NCBI GenBank assembly: GCA_047611125.1
Contig: JBLFXH010000093.1
Coordinates: forward strand, 1-12,192
DNA: 12,192 nucleotides
Source of the DNA: JABDJZ01 sp047611125
Lineage (GTDB): Bacteria; Bacteroidota; Rhodothermia; Rhodothermales; UBA10348
Reading direction: 5' to 3'
Shown here in pieces: positions 1 through 7,146 of this stretch. The notes below the pieces were generated by a model, which was not told the origin of the DNA, ran no database searches, and was given only the letters and a program-made list of their open reading frames with translations. Position numbers and translations under genes: made by a program. Position 1 is the first letter of the stretch. The number at the start of each line of letters is the position of its first letter.

Positions 1-748
1 CGACTCCGGGCTTCAGGTCCTCTTTCAGGCGACCGGTGTCGTCGTCAAAGTCTCGTCCAGCCGCTATGCGAACGCCGGCCACGTGTGTTAGCGCAGCTTC
101 AAAGGACCCAGAGGGGACCTGAAGCTTAGCGTCTAGATTCCAGTAGGTAGCCGGAACGAAGGCAATCCGTTCCTTCTCGCGGTTGACAATGATGCGGACG
201 GCCACGCTCTGTACGCGCCCAGCGGAAAGCTTGGGAGCCACCTTTTTCCAGAGCAGTGGCGACAGGGTGTACCCAACCAGTCGGTCCAATACACGACGCG
301 TCTCCTGGGCGTCGACGAGGCTGGTATCCATTTCGCGGGTTTCTTCCAGCGCCGCCTTAATGGCATTCTCCGTGATCTCATGGAAGACCATTCGGCGAAC
401 GGGCACCTTGGGCTTTAGCACTTGGAGTAGGTGCCAGCCAATAGACTCTCCTTCACGGTCTTCATCAGTTGCGATGAAGAGCGTGTCGGCGTCCTTGAGA
501 GCTTCCTTCAGCTCCTTGACAATCTTGGACTTGTCCGGAGGTACGACATAGAGCGGCTCGAAGCCTTCCTCCACGTTGACGCCCAGGCGAGACCAGGCTT
601 CCCCTTTGTATTTCTTGGGGATCTGAGTGGCTGATGCCGGGAGGTCACGGACGTGCCCCATGCTCGCTTCTACCCGGTACTCTTTGGGTAGAAAACGGCG
701 AATGGTGCGGGCCTTGGTGGGGGACTCGACTATTACGAGATGCGGCAT
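1..748 (-). CDS. topA: DNA topoisomerase I (type IA), N-terminal 249 residues; gene continues beyond the left edge
   Basis: TopA relaxes negatively supercoiled DNA by transient single-strand cleavage through a 5'-phosphotyrosine. The reading frame starts at ATG 746-748 and is open to base 1. Residues 1-110 form the TOPRIM domain: the opening is PHLVIVESPTKA with the catalytic Glu at 8, and the acidic triad lies in TDEDREGE (Asp95, Asp97, Glu99), the metal-binding DxDxE motif. Next come FHEITENAI near 122-130 and the type IA signature RRVLDRLVGY...SPLLWKK...LSAGRVQSVAVR at about 151-185. The active-site tyrosine and the C-terminal zinc or tail domains lie outside the window. The ATG is chosen because family members begin two to four residues before the LVIVESP strand. 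No good Shine-Dalgarno precedes it. It is divergent from ppdK across 240 bp. Identity is essentially certain; only the total length is unknown. Confidence 0.97.
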   Translation of the reverse strand, partial: MPHLVIVESPTKARTIRRFLPKEYRVEASMGHVRDLPASATQIPKKYKGEAWSRLGVNVEEGFEPLYVVPPDKSKIVKELKEALKDADTLFIATDEDREGESIGWHLLQVLKPKVPVRRMVFHEITENAIKAALEETREMDTSLVDAQETRRVLDRLVGYTLSPLLWKKVAPKLSAGRVQSVAVRIIVNREKERIAFVPATYWNLDAKLQVPSGSFEAALTHVAGVRIAAGRDFDDDTGRLKEDLKPGV

Positions 749-783
749 GCAGGCGGACAGCTGGGGCAAAAAAATGTGGCGCC

Positions 784-789
784 ACTATA
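784..789 (-). promoter_or_regulatory. possible -10 element of topA (TATAGT on the - strand)
   Basis: Read on the - strand, TATAGT matches the sigma-70 type -10 hexamer at five of six positions. It would start a transcript near base 777, giving a leader of about 29 nt before the topA ATG. No recognisable -35 hexamer lies 16-18 bp upstream. The call rests on one hexamer and its position, so it is weak. Confidence 0.28.
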
Positions 790-900
790 CCGCGTCCCGA
801 CGATGGACGTTCCGCCGGAGCCAATCATCGTCGCTTTGGAGGGGCGGAACCAATGCAGTGCCCGGTGGGCCTGAAAGCGCTTCCCGTGCATTAATCAGTT

Positions 901-921
901 CTTGGCGGGAGGCCTGCCAAG
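901..921. repeat. near-palindromic inverted repeat in the topA-ppdK intergenic region
   Basis: CTTGGCGGG and CCTGCCAAG flank a three-base AGG centre. As RNA this folds into a nine-pair stem with one G-T wobble. It lies 68 bp upstream of the ppdK ATG, in the 240-bp divergent intergenic region (749-988), which otherwise shows no gene. There is no T-run after it, and no + strand gene ends in front of it, so it is not an obvious terminator. It could be a two-fold operator or a 5'-leader hairpin of ppdK; the sequence does not decide. Confidence 0.4.
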
Positions 922-988
922 CCGGGCTGAGCATGACCTTATCTTCTTATGCTTTGAGCCGATGAATCTGAAAATCAGTTAGGACAAT

Positions 989-3652
989 ATGGAATCCGTG
1001 GAAACAGATACGAAGCGTGTGTACGTCTTCGGTGGCGGGAAATGCGAAGGGGACAAGTCGATGAAGGCCCTCCTTGGCGGCAAGGGTGCCAACCTTTCAG
1101 AAATGAGTTCGATTGGCCTGCCAGTGCCTCCGGGCTTCACAGTCAGTACCGAGTGCTGCCAGTACTACAGCGAGCACGGGAGCCAGTGGCCAGAGGGACT
1201 GGACCAGAGCGTTCGCGACGGGATTGACCACATCGCCAAGGCAATGGGTACCGGCTTCGGCGATCGCGAGAATCCGCTGCTGGTTTCGGTTCGTAGCGGC
1301 GCGGCCGTTTCGATGCCGGGTATGATGGACACAGTCCTCAACCTTGGAATGAATGATGAGGTGGTCGAGGGCCTGGCCGAGAAGAGCGGGAGCGTCCGCT
1401 TTGCATTTGACGCCTATCGCCGCTTCATCGACATGTTCGGGGACGTGGTCATGGGTGTTCACCACGGGGAGTTCGAGCACGCCATGGAGGCGCTCAAGAA
1501 GTCTCGCGGCGTGGAGAATGACGTGGATCTCACGGGCGATGATCTTCGTGAGTTGGTCGACCGCTACAAGGCCATCTACCGCAAGCACACCGGGTTCATG
1601 TTCCCGGATGATCCCTACGAACAGCTGAATCTGGCCATCAATGCCGTGTTTGGTTCCTGGGACAGTGACCGTGCGGTTAAGTACCGCAACATCAACAAGA
1701 TCGAAGGCCTCATCGGTACGGCGGTGAACGTCCAGGCGATGGTCTACGGAAACCTGGGCGAGGGCTCTGGTACTGGCGTCCTGTTCACGCGAAACCCTTC
1801 GACTGGCGAGAACAAGCTCTACGGCGAGTTTTTGGTCAACGCGCAGGGTGAGGATGTGGTGGCCGGAATCCGGACTCCGGAAGACATTTCGCAGATGGCC
1901 GAGAAATTCCCGACCGCCTATCGCGAGTTGGTCGAGGCTACCCAGAAGCTGGAGAAGCACTACGCCAACATGCAGGACATTGAGTTCACCGTCCAGGACG
2001 GCACGCTCTACCTCTTGCAGACGCGGAACGGAAAGCGCACCGGGCTTGCTGCGGTCAAAGTTGCGGTTGATTTGGTTAAGGAGGGCCTGGTTGACAAGGA
2101 GCAGGCCGTTCGCAATCTCGTCGATCCCATCCACATCGACATGCTGCTGCACCCTCGGTTTGAGGATCCGGCGGCCTATCAGCCCTCGGTCATCGCCAAG
2201 GGGCTTCCAGCTTCGCCGGGGGCCGCGGTCGGTCAGGTGGTGTTCAGCGCTGAGCACGCCGAGGCCCGCAAGGCCGAGGGTGATCCCACGATTCTGGTAC
2301 GCATCGAGACGAGTCCTGAAGATGTGGGTGGGATGCACGCAGCTGAGGGCATCCTGACGTCTCGTGGTGGCATGACCAGCCACGCGGCAGTGGTTGCCCG
2401 TGGATGGGGCAAGCCGTGTGTTGCAGGCTGTGGCGACATCGTCATCAACTACGGATCGAAATCCTTCACGAACGGTCAGGTGACCGTTCGTGAAGGCGAT
2501 TGGCTCTCAATCAACGGCTCTACAGGCCAGGTCATTCTTGGCAAACAGCCCTTGGTCAAACCCGAAATGACCGGCGAGTTTGCCGAGTTCATGTCGTGGG
2601 TAGATGGCTTCCGTTTCATGAAGGTCCGCACGAACGCTGACACCCCGGCCGATGCACAGGCAGCGCTTGATTTTGGCGCCCAGGGCATCGGACTGTGCCG
2701 GACGGAGCATATGTTCTTCGAGGGTGATCGGATCGATCACGTTCGTGAGATGATCATTGCCAAGGACGAGAAGGCCCGCCGGGTTGCGTTGGCCAAACTG
2801 CTGCCGGTACAGAAGTCGGACTTCTTGGGCATCTTTGACGTAATGGCCGGCCTTCCAGTTACGATTCGTTTGCTTGATCCGCCGCTCCACGAGTTCCTGC
2901 CACACTCGCCAGAGGAGGAGGCAGAGATGGCCCGCAAAATGGGCATCGATGTCGCCGTGGTCCGCGCCAAGATTGAAGCGCTTCACGAGTTCAACCCGAT
3001 GCTTGGTCATCGCGGATGTCGCCTAGGGATCACCTACCCGGAGATCACCGAGATGCAGGCTCGCGCCATCATCGAGGCAGCGGTTGAGTTGACCCAAAAG
3101 GGCGTCAAGGTCTTCCCAGAGATCATGGTGCCGCTGATCGGTACCGTGGAGGAATTCCGCAATCAGAAGGCCATCATTCAGGCCACGGCCGATAAGGTCT
3201 TCGAGGAGATGGGAGCCCGCGTGGACTTCATGATCGGGACGATGATCGAGATCCCGCGTGCTGCTTTGACTGCCGACAAGATTGCCAAGGAAGCTGAGTT
3301 CTTCTCCTTCGGGACGAATGATCTCACGCAGATGACCTTTGGCTACTCGCGTGATGATGCCGGGACCTTCCTGCCGCATTACGTAGAGAACAAGATCCTC
3401 GTTGACGATCCGTTCCAGTCCATCGACATTGATGGCGTTGGCCAGCTGGTCCGCATCGGTACGGAGAGGGGACGCTCGCAGCGCCCGCTCCTGAAGGTGG
3501 GTATCTGCGGTGAGCACGGTGGCGATCCTGCTTCGGTTCATTTCTGTCACTCGGTGGGTCTGGACTACGTGTCCTGCTCGCCCTTCCGCGTGCCAATCGC
3601 CCGGTTGGCTGCTGCGCAAGCGTACCTGATCTCTCAGGACGCACGCGGCTAA
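989..3652 (+). CDS. ppdK: pyruvate, phosphate dikinase
   Basis: PPDK interconverts pyruvate + ATP + Pi and PEP + AMP + PPi in the cytoplasm, working either as a glycolytic PPi-saving step or in gluconeogenesis. At 887 aa it is full length for the family. An N-terminal ATP-grasp domain opens with GGKGANLSEM and contains VSVRSGAAVSMPGMMDT (Arg102), Glu332 and Gln344. The swivelling phosphohistidine domain has GGMTSHAAVVARGWG with catalytic His465. The C-terminal PEP/pyruvate barrel has GLCRTEHMFF (Arg571), RLLDPPLHEF (Arg627), GTNDLTQ (Asn777, Asp778) and GICGEHGGDP with proton-donor Cys840. These positions are offset by 9-10 residues from the Clostridium symbiosum enzyme as I remember it. The start ATG has an AGGA four bases upstream (981-984), the best ribosome-binding match in the window. 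The gene stands alone, divergent from topA, and ends at a hairpin terminator. No key residue is missing. Confidence 0.98.
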   Translation: MESVETDTKRVYVFGGGKCEGDKSMKALLGGKGANLSEMSSIGLPVPPGFTVSTECCQYYSEHGSQWPEGLDQSVRDGIDHIAKAMGTGFGDRENPLLVSVRSGAAVSMPGMMDTVLNLGMNDEVVEGLAEKSGSVRFAFDAYRRFIDMFGDVVMGVHHGEFEHAMEALKKSRGVENDVDLTGDDLRELVDRYKAIYRKHTGFMFPDDPYEQLNLAINAVFGSWDSDRAVKYRNINKIEGLIGTAVNVQAMVYGNLGEGSGTGVLFTRNPSTGENKLYGEFLVNAQGEDVVAGIRTPEDISQMAEKFPTAYRELVEATQKLEKHYANMQDIEFTVQDGTLYLLQTRNGKRTGLAAVKVAVDLVKEGLVDKEQAVRNLVDPIHIDMLLHPRFEDPAAYQPSVIAKGLPASPGAAVGQVVFSAEHAEARKAEGDPTILVRIETSPEDVGGMHAAEGILTSRGGMTSHAAVVARGWGKPCVAGCGDIVINYGSKSFTNGQVTVREGDWLSINGSTGQVILGKQPLVKPEMTGEFAEFMSWVDGFRFMKVRTNADTPADAQAALDFGAQGIGLCRTEHMFFEGDRIDHVREMIIAKDEKARRVALAKLLPVQKSDFLGIFDVMAGLPVTIRLLDPPLHEFLPHSPEEEAEMARKMGIDVAVVRAKIEALHEFNPMLGHRGCRLGITYPEITEMQARAIIEAAVELTQKGVKVFPEIMVPLIGTVEEFRNQKAIIQATADKVFEEMGARVDFMIGTMIEIPRAALTADKIAKEAEFFSFGTNDLTQMTFGYSRDDAGTFLPHYVENKILVDDPFQSIDIDGVGQLVRIGTERGRSQRPLLKVGICGEHGGDPASVHFCHSVGLDYVSCSPFRVPIARLAAAQAYLISQDARG

Positions 3653-3662
3653 TTTTCCGGCG

Positions 3663-3682
3663 AGAGGACCTCAGGTCCCTCT
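3663..3682 (+). repeat. imperfect hairpin just downstream of ppdK
   Basis: AGAGGACC, a TCA loop and GGTCCCTCT form eight base pairs with one bulged C, starting 11 bp after the ppdK stop. It is followed by CTACC rather than a T-run, so alone it is not a classic terminator. It may protect the 3' end or act with the stronger hairpin 18 bp further on. Confidence 0.4.
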
Positions 3683-3700
3683 ACCTATGAGTGCGATTTG

Positions 3701-3737
3701 AGCGGGGCGGCTGTCGAAAGACGGTCGCCCCGCTTTC
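3701..3737 (+). terminator. intrinsic terminator of ppdK
   Basis: Bases 3701-3715 and 3720-3734 pair over 15 positions (13 Watson-Crick, two G-T wobbles) around a GAAA tetraloop. The outer nine pairs, AGCGGGGCG with CGCCCCGCT, are perfect and very GC-rich. The stem runs straight into TTTC, so the U-tract is only three bases. Position 49 bp after the ppdK stop and stem strength support a terminator. The short U-tract makes its efficiency uncertain. Confidence 0.75.
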
Positions 3738-3752
3738 GTGGTATTGCTGTCA

Positions 3753-3803
3753 GCTGCCCGCTGCGGTGAGTTGGGCAGCCGTGCTGCCCCGGGTGAAACC
3801 TGG
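3753..3803 (+). promoter_or_regulatory. structured leader of the small gene pair, with alternative hairpins
   Basis: GCTGCCC occurs at 3753-3759 and again at 3783-3789. Its reverse complement GGGCAGC lies between them at 3773-3779. The middle arm can therefore pair with the left copy (13-nt loop) or the right copy (3-nt loop), but not both. A third stem, CCGGGT with ACCTGG around GAA (3789-3803), overlaps the right arm by one base. The region lies between the ppdK terminator and the first small gene. The frame is open here from GTG 3738, but the encoded residues look unlike a protein N-terminus, so I read it as untranslated leader. It matches no riboswitch class I recognise. Confidence 0.4.
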
Positions 3804-3863
3804 AGAGTGACTTCCCGTCTACTCATGGAGTGCCAACCACTGGCTTCATCCTACCGAAACACC

Positions 3864-4193
3864 ATGAGTGACGAGAAGAAAACGAACGACGCCTTCCACA
3901 ACCTGCGAGACGGCTTTGACGACCTGCAGGTGGACGAGCAGGCCCGCTTCCTGGTAGAGGCGGCCATGGCGCTAGTGGCCAACGGAGCCCGCGAGGCTGG
4001 GAATGCTGTATCGAGCGTGGTTGACGATCTGGTCGAAAACCTCAAGGCTGAGCGGGATGCCTGCTGTGATGACGACGCAGATCCTACACCCGAGCCCGAG
4101 CCGAAACCCGCAGCAAAGGCGAAGCCTGCTGCCAAGAAGACCACGCGCAAGCGCGCCCCCAAGAAGCCGGCGGCAGACGCTGGAGATGCCTAG
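3864..4193 (+). CDS. small protein with acidic helical N-terminus and histone H1-like Lys/Ala/Pro tail; function unknown
   Basis: The predicted protein has 109 aa. Residues 1-65 are acidic and look alpha-helical and amphipathic (RFLVEAAMALVANGAREAG at 28-46). Residues 66-80 are very acidic with a Cys-Cys pair (ACCDDDAD) and a PEPEP linker. Residues 81-103 are strongly basic (KPAAKAKPAAKKTTRKRAPK), like histone H1 or AlgP/PhaF tails that bind DNA non-specifically. No signal peptide or membrane segment is visible. I start at ATG 3864 because the chain turns protein-like there. An upstream GTG (3738) or ATG (3825) in the same frame would add Arg/Ser-rich residues. There is no Shine-Dalgarno. It lies three bases before the next gene, so the two are probably cotranslated. 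By layout it could be a phasin-like or nucleoid-associated protein; that is inference only. Confidence 0.72.
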   Translation: MSDEKKTNDAFHNLRDGFDDLQVDEQARFLVEAAMALVANGAREAGNAVSSVVDDLVENLKAERDACCDDDADPTPEPEPKPAAKAKPAAKKTTRKRAPKKPAADAGDA

Positions 4194-4196
4194 GCT

Positions 4197-4472
4197 GTGC
4201 CTGCGGAGGATCCTTGGGGAGCCGAGGTGGATTTTGACCAGCTGAGTTGGCTGGGCAGAGTGGTGTACCTCTCTGGGCACGTAGCACGTGCGGCCGGCTC
4301 CGTTCTGGAGATCGTTGTGGATAGTGCCGCAGGGCTCATCACCGACACCGAGCAGGCGTTTCGTGCCGGCCTAGATCCTGACGTCGAAGACGCCAAGATC
4401 CTGGCTGAATATCACGAGACAGCCGAGGACCATCAATCGTCCGACGAAAAGACGCCTGCCGCGAAGGACTGA
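4197..4472 (+). CDS. small acidic protein of unknown function, partner of the preceding gene
   Basis: This 91-aa frame begins with GTG three bases after the previous stop, with GGAG at 4182-4185 as a distant ribosome-binding match. That spacing suggests translational coupling. Residues 13-55 contain amphipathic to hydrophobic helices (WLGRVVYLSG, SVLEIVVDSAAGLI). The rest is acidic, ending in a charged EDHQSSDEKTPAAKD tail that faintly echoes the Ala/Lys tail of its neighbour. There is no clear transmembrane helix, signal peptide or catalytic motif. I do not recognise a family. Tight linkage to the preceding gene and normal codon use for the window support a real gene. It ends 38 bp before the convergent end of lon. 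Confidence 0.66.
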   Translation: MPAEDPWGAEVDFDQLSWLGRVVYLSGHVARAAGSVLEIVVDSAAGLITDTEQAFRAGLDPDVEDAKILAEYHETAEDHQSSDEKTPAAKD

Positions 4473-4476
4473 ACTC

Positions 4477-4493
4477 AGCGGCGCTTGGCCGCT
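4477..4493. terminator. possible bidirectional hairpin between the small gene pair and lon
   Basis: AGCGGC and GCCGCT form a perfect six-pair stem with a GCTTG loop, in the 38-bp gap between two convergent genes. Neither strand has a T-run after it. Position supports a shared terminator; sequence quality does not. Confidence 0.3.
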
Positions 4494-4510
4494 CAGGCCG
4501 ACGACCGAGA

Positions 4511-7015
4511 TCAGTTGGTGCTGATCAGCAAGTCGGGAGATCCGGCAATGGGCTGACGCTGAACATCGGCCGCCGGGACCTTGAAGAACTTCTTGGGATT
4601 GTTCAGTGGGCGCTTCACCAGTACCTGATCCAGCACGTCTTCCATGCGGGCCAGGTAATCGACCGAGATCCCTTTGAGAGCACCCTTCTGAATTTCCAGA
4701 ACGTCCTTTCGGTTCTTCTCCGGCAAATAGACCTTCTTGATGCCGGCACGCTTGGCGGCCAGCACCTTTTCCTTGATGCCACCTACCGGAAGAACGAGCC
4801 CACGTAGCGTGATCTCGCCTGTCATGGCCACTGTGTGGCGGACCCGTCGCTGGGTGTAGATGGAAACAAGGGCGGAGAGCATGGCAACACCTGCCGACGG
4901 TCCGTCCTTCGGGATGCCCCCGGCCGGCACGTGCACGTGAAGGTCCCAATGCCGGAAGGCCTCGCTCGGGATGCCTAGATTCTCTGCGTTGGCCTTCACG
5001 TATGAGAGAGCCGCCTGCGCGGATTCTTTCATCACATCGCCCAACTGCCCGGTCAGGAGCATCCGGCCGCTGCCACGCGAGACTGAGGCCTCGATGAACA
5101 GGATTTCTCCACCAACGGGTGTCCAGGCCAAGCCCGTTGCCACGCCCGGGACGACCGTTCGCTCAGCCACCTCAGATTCAAACCTAGGTGCCTTGAGGTA
5201 GGTCTCGATATCCGCCGCGTCAATCTTCTCACCCTTGGAGTTGCCCATTGCCACCTTCTTGGCGACGCCGCGCGCCACTGAGCCTATGGTGCGCTCCAGG
5301 TTGCGGACGCCAGACTCCCGCGTGTAGCCGTCAATGACCAGCTTCAGCGCATCGTCCGTGATTTCGAACTGATCCTCCTTGAGGCCATTCCGATCGCACT
5401 GACGAGGGACGAGGTACTGCTTGGCGATGGCCAGCTTCTCTTCCTGGGTGTACCCGGTGATCTGAATCAACTCCATTCGGTCCCGCAAAGGAGCCGGAAT
5501 CATTCCCAGGTTGTTGGCCGTGGCGATAAATAGGACCTTCGAGAGGTCGTAGTCCAGCTCGAGGTAATGGTCATTGAAGGCGTTGTTCTGCTCCGGATCC
5601 AGAACCTCCAGCAGCGCGGAAGAGGGGTCGCCTCGGAAATCTGAGCCCAGCTTGTCCACTTCATCAAGCATGAACACGGGGTTGGCCGTTCCTGCCTTCT
5701 TGACGCCCTGCACGATGCGTCCGGGCAGCGCTCCCACATAGGTGCGGCGATGGCCGCGAATCTCGGCCTCGTCCCGAACACCGCCGAGACTCATTCGAAC
5801 GAACTTGCGGCCGACCGCCCGGGCAATGCTCTTCCCGAGACTGGTCTTGCCGACTCCCGGAGGGCCGTAGAAGCAAAGGATGGGCGCCTTCATGTCGCCC
5901 TTCAGCTTGAGCACGGCCAGGTACTCTAGAATGCGCTGCTTGACCTGCTCGAGACCGTAGTGGTCCTCGTTTAGAATTTTCTCCGCGCGCTTGATATCGA
6001 GCAGGTCCTTCGAGTACTCCTGCCAGGGAATATCAAGGATCCAGTCCACGTAATTGCGGGTGACCGCGTAGTCCGGTGAGGCGGGATTGGATCGGCCTAG
6101 CTTGTCCAGTTCCTTGTTGAGGGCCTTGTTGACGTCCTCGGGGAGTTTCTTCTTTTCAGCCCGTTCGCGCAATTCTCCAATTTCGGCGCCCGTCCCTTCG
6201 GTGTCGCCCAGTTCTTCCTGGATGGCCTTCAGCTGCTGGCGCAGGAGGTACTCGCGCTGCTGCTGATCCACGTCCGTCTTGACGCGGGATCGAATTTCTT
6301 CCGACAATTGCAGGACCTGGAGCTCCTTGTCCAGATGCCGCATCACGAGATCGGCGCGCTCCACCAGCGGCAAGGTCTCGAGGAGTTCCTGTTTGTCGGA
6401 CACGTCAATCTGCAGATTCGACGCGATAAAGTGGATTAGGAACGTCGGTGATTCGATGTTCTGGATGGCGTAGGCCGCCTCGCTGGGAAGATTGGGCGAC
6501 AGATTGACAATCTGAATGGCCAATTCCTTTATGGACCTTATCCGGGCCTGGACTTCCACCTGATCCACGTCCACGGACTCATTGACCGCCTCGACCTGCG
6601 CCTTGAAGTACGGATCGGTCTCGACAAAGCCATTGATCTTGAAACGTCGCTTGCCCTGGATGACGATGGATCGCGAGCCATCCGGCATCTTGATCAGCTT
6701 CAGGATGCTGGCGACCGTTCCGTAGCTGTAGAGGTCTTTGGTGTCCGGGTTCTCGGTCTCGGCTTTTCGCTGGGCGAGCACACCGATTAGTCGACTTCCG
6801 GAAAAGGAATCCTTGACCAACCTCAGCGAGGCGTCTCTCCCAACCGTGATCGGGAGCACGACGCCCGGAAATAGGACGGTGTTGCGGAGCGCCAGTATGG
6901 GGAGCACGTCCGGAACGTCTGACGTACTCATCTCCTTCTCCTCATCGGGAGTGGGGAGAGGAATACTCTGTTCTGGATCCTCGTCGTCGATCAGGCGAAG
7001 GAATTCCGGGGTCAT
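4511..7015 (-). CDS. lon: ATP-dependent protease La (Lon)
   Basis: Lon is a cytoplasmic hexameric AAA+ serine protease that degrades misfolded and selected regulatory proteins. The 834 aa contain, in order, a substrate-binding N domain (about 37-235, opening VLPILALRNTVLFPGVV) and a coiled-coil stretch (about 235-310). The AAA+ module follows, with Walker A GPPGVGKT (384-391) and Walker B VFMLDEVDK (447-455). The S16 protease domain has DGPSAGVAM with catalytic Ser707 and GGIKEKVLAAKRAG with catalytic Lys750. The 43-residue Ser-Lys spacing equals that of E. coli Lon. A second in-frame ATG at 6931 (806 aa) sits just after GAGGAG and AAGGAG. I keep the longer start because the residues before it (SIPLPTPDEEKEM) resemble the conserved leader of Bacteroidota Lon, so the purine run is likely coding. 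The gene follows the hybrid kinase gene by 131 bp. Two inverted repeats in that gap suggest its own control. Confidence 0.97.
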   Translation of the reverse strand: MTPEFLRLIDDEDPEQSIPLPTPDEEKEMSTSDVPDVLPILALRNTVLFPGVVLPITVGRDASLRLVKDSFSGSRLIGVLAQRKAETENPDTKDLYSYGTVASILKLIKMPDGSRSIVIQGKRRFKINGFVETDPYFKAQVEAVNESVDVDQVEVQARIRSIKELAIQIVNLSPNLPSEAAYAIQNIESPTFLIHFIASNLQIDVSDKQELLETLPLVERADLVMRHLDKELQVLQLSEEIRSRVKTDVDQQQREYLLRQQLKAIQEELGDTEGTGAEIGELRERAEKKKLPEDVNKALNKELDKLGRSNPASPDYAVTRNYVDWILDIPWQEYSKDLLDIKRAEKILNEDHYGLEQVKQRILEYLAVLKLKGDMKAPILCFYGPPGVGKTSLGKSIARAVGRKFVRMSLGGVRDEAEIRGHRRTYVGALPGRIVQGVKKAGTANPVFMLDEVDKLGSDFRGDPSSALLEVLDPEQNNAFNDHYLELDYDLSKVLFIATANNLGMIPAPLRDRMELIQITGYTQEEKLAIAKQYLVPRQCDRNGLKEDQFEITDDALKLVIDGYTRESGVRNLERTIGSVARGVAKKVAMGNSKGEKIDAADIETYLKAPRFESEVAERTVVPGVATGLAWTPVGGEILFIEASVSRGSGRMLLTGQLGDVMKESAQAALSYVKANAENLGIPSEAFRHWDLHVHVPAGGIPKDGPSAGVAMLSALVSIYTQRRVRHTVAMTGEITLRGLVLPVGGIKEKVLAAKRAGIKKVYLPEKNRKDVLEIQKGALKGISVDYLARMEDVLDQVLVKRPLNNPKKFFKVPAADVQRQPIAGSPDLLISTN

Positions 7016-7069
7016 CTGATAGGGATTTATGCGAACGGATCCTTCTGGCGGATCACTCGAATGGCCGTG

Positions 7070-7108
7070 TTGAGAAAACTCAAAGCCTCATGGTCAAAAA
7101 CCAGACCA
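7070..7108. promoter_or_regulatory. two inverted repeats in the lon upstream region (putative operator sites)
   Basis: TTGAG-AAAA-CTCAA occupies 7070-7083, and TGGTC-N8-GACCA occupies 7091-7108, seven bases apart. Both lie 55-93 bp upstream of the lon ATG, in the 131-bp gap after the kinase gene. Neither is a CIRCE element (TTAGCACTC-N9-GAGTGCTAA). On the - strand the second could also be a small hairpin after the kinase gene, but its T-run lies in the loop rather than after the stem. No convincing -35/-10 pair was found nearby. Confidence 0.35.
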
Positions 7109-7146
7109 ACACGTGCAGGCTGACATGATGGCAGAACGGCGGGCGC

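Noticed and set aside
948..957. TTATGCTTTG-like Bacteroidota promoter (TAnnTTTG) before ppdK
   Set aside because: TATGCTTTG has one base too many between TA and TTTG, and no -33 TTTG partner lies at the right distance.
627..965. 112-codon + strand frame over the topA start and the intergenic region
   Set aside because: It overlaps topA antisense, is Arg/Ser/Trp-rich, and has no motif or ribosome-binding site.
1097..2383. 428-codon open frame antisense to ppdK
   Set aside because: It lies wholly inside ppdK, whose frame is fully accounted for by family motifs. The antisense product has no recognisable motif, and long antisense frames are expected in GC-rich codon-biased genes.
3738..3863. 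N-terminal extension of the first small gene from GTG 3738
   Set aside because: The frame is open, but it begins in the tail of the ppdK terminator and encodes an Arg/Ser/Cys-rich stretch unlike the rest. The same bases form competing hairpins, so an untranslated leader is more likely.
4371..4949. 192-codon - strand frame spanning the end of lon and the second small gene
   Set aside because: It overlaps the Lon protease domain in another frame and crosses a convergent gene junction. The composition is Arg/Gly/His-rich noise.
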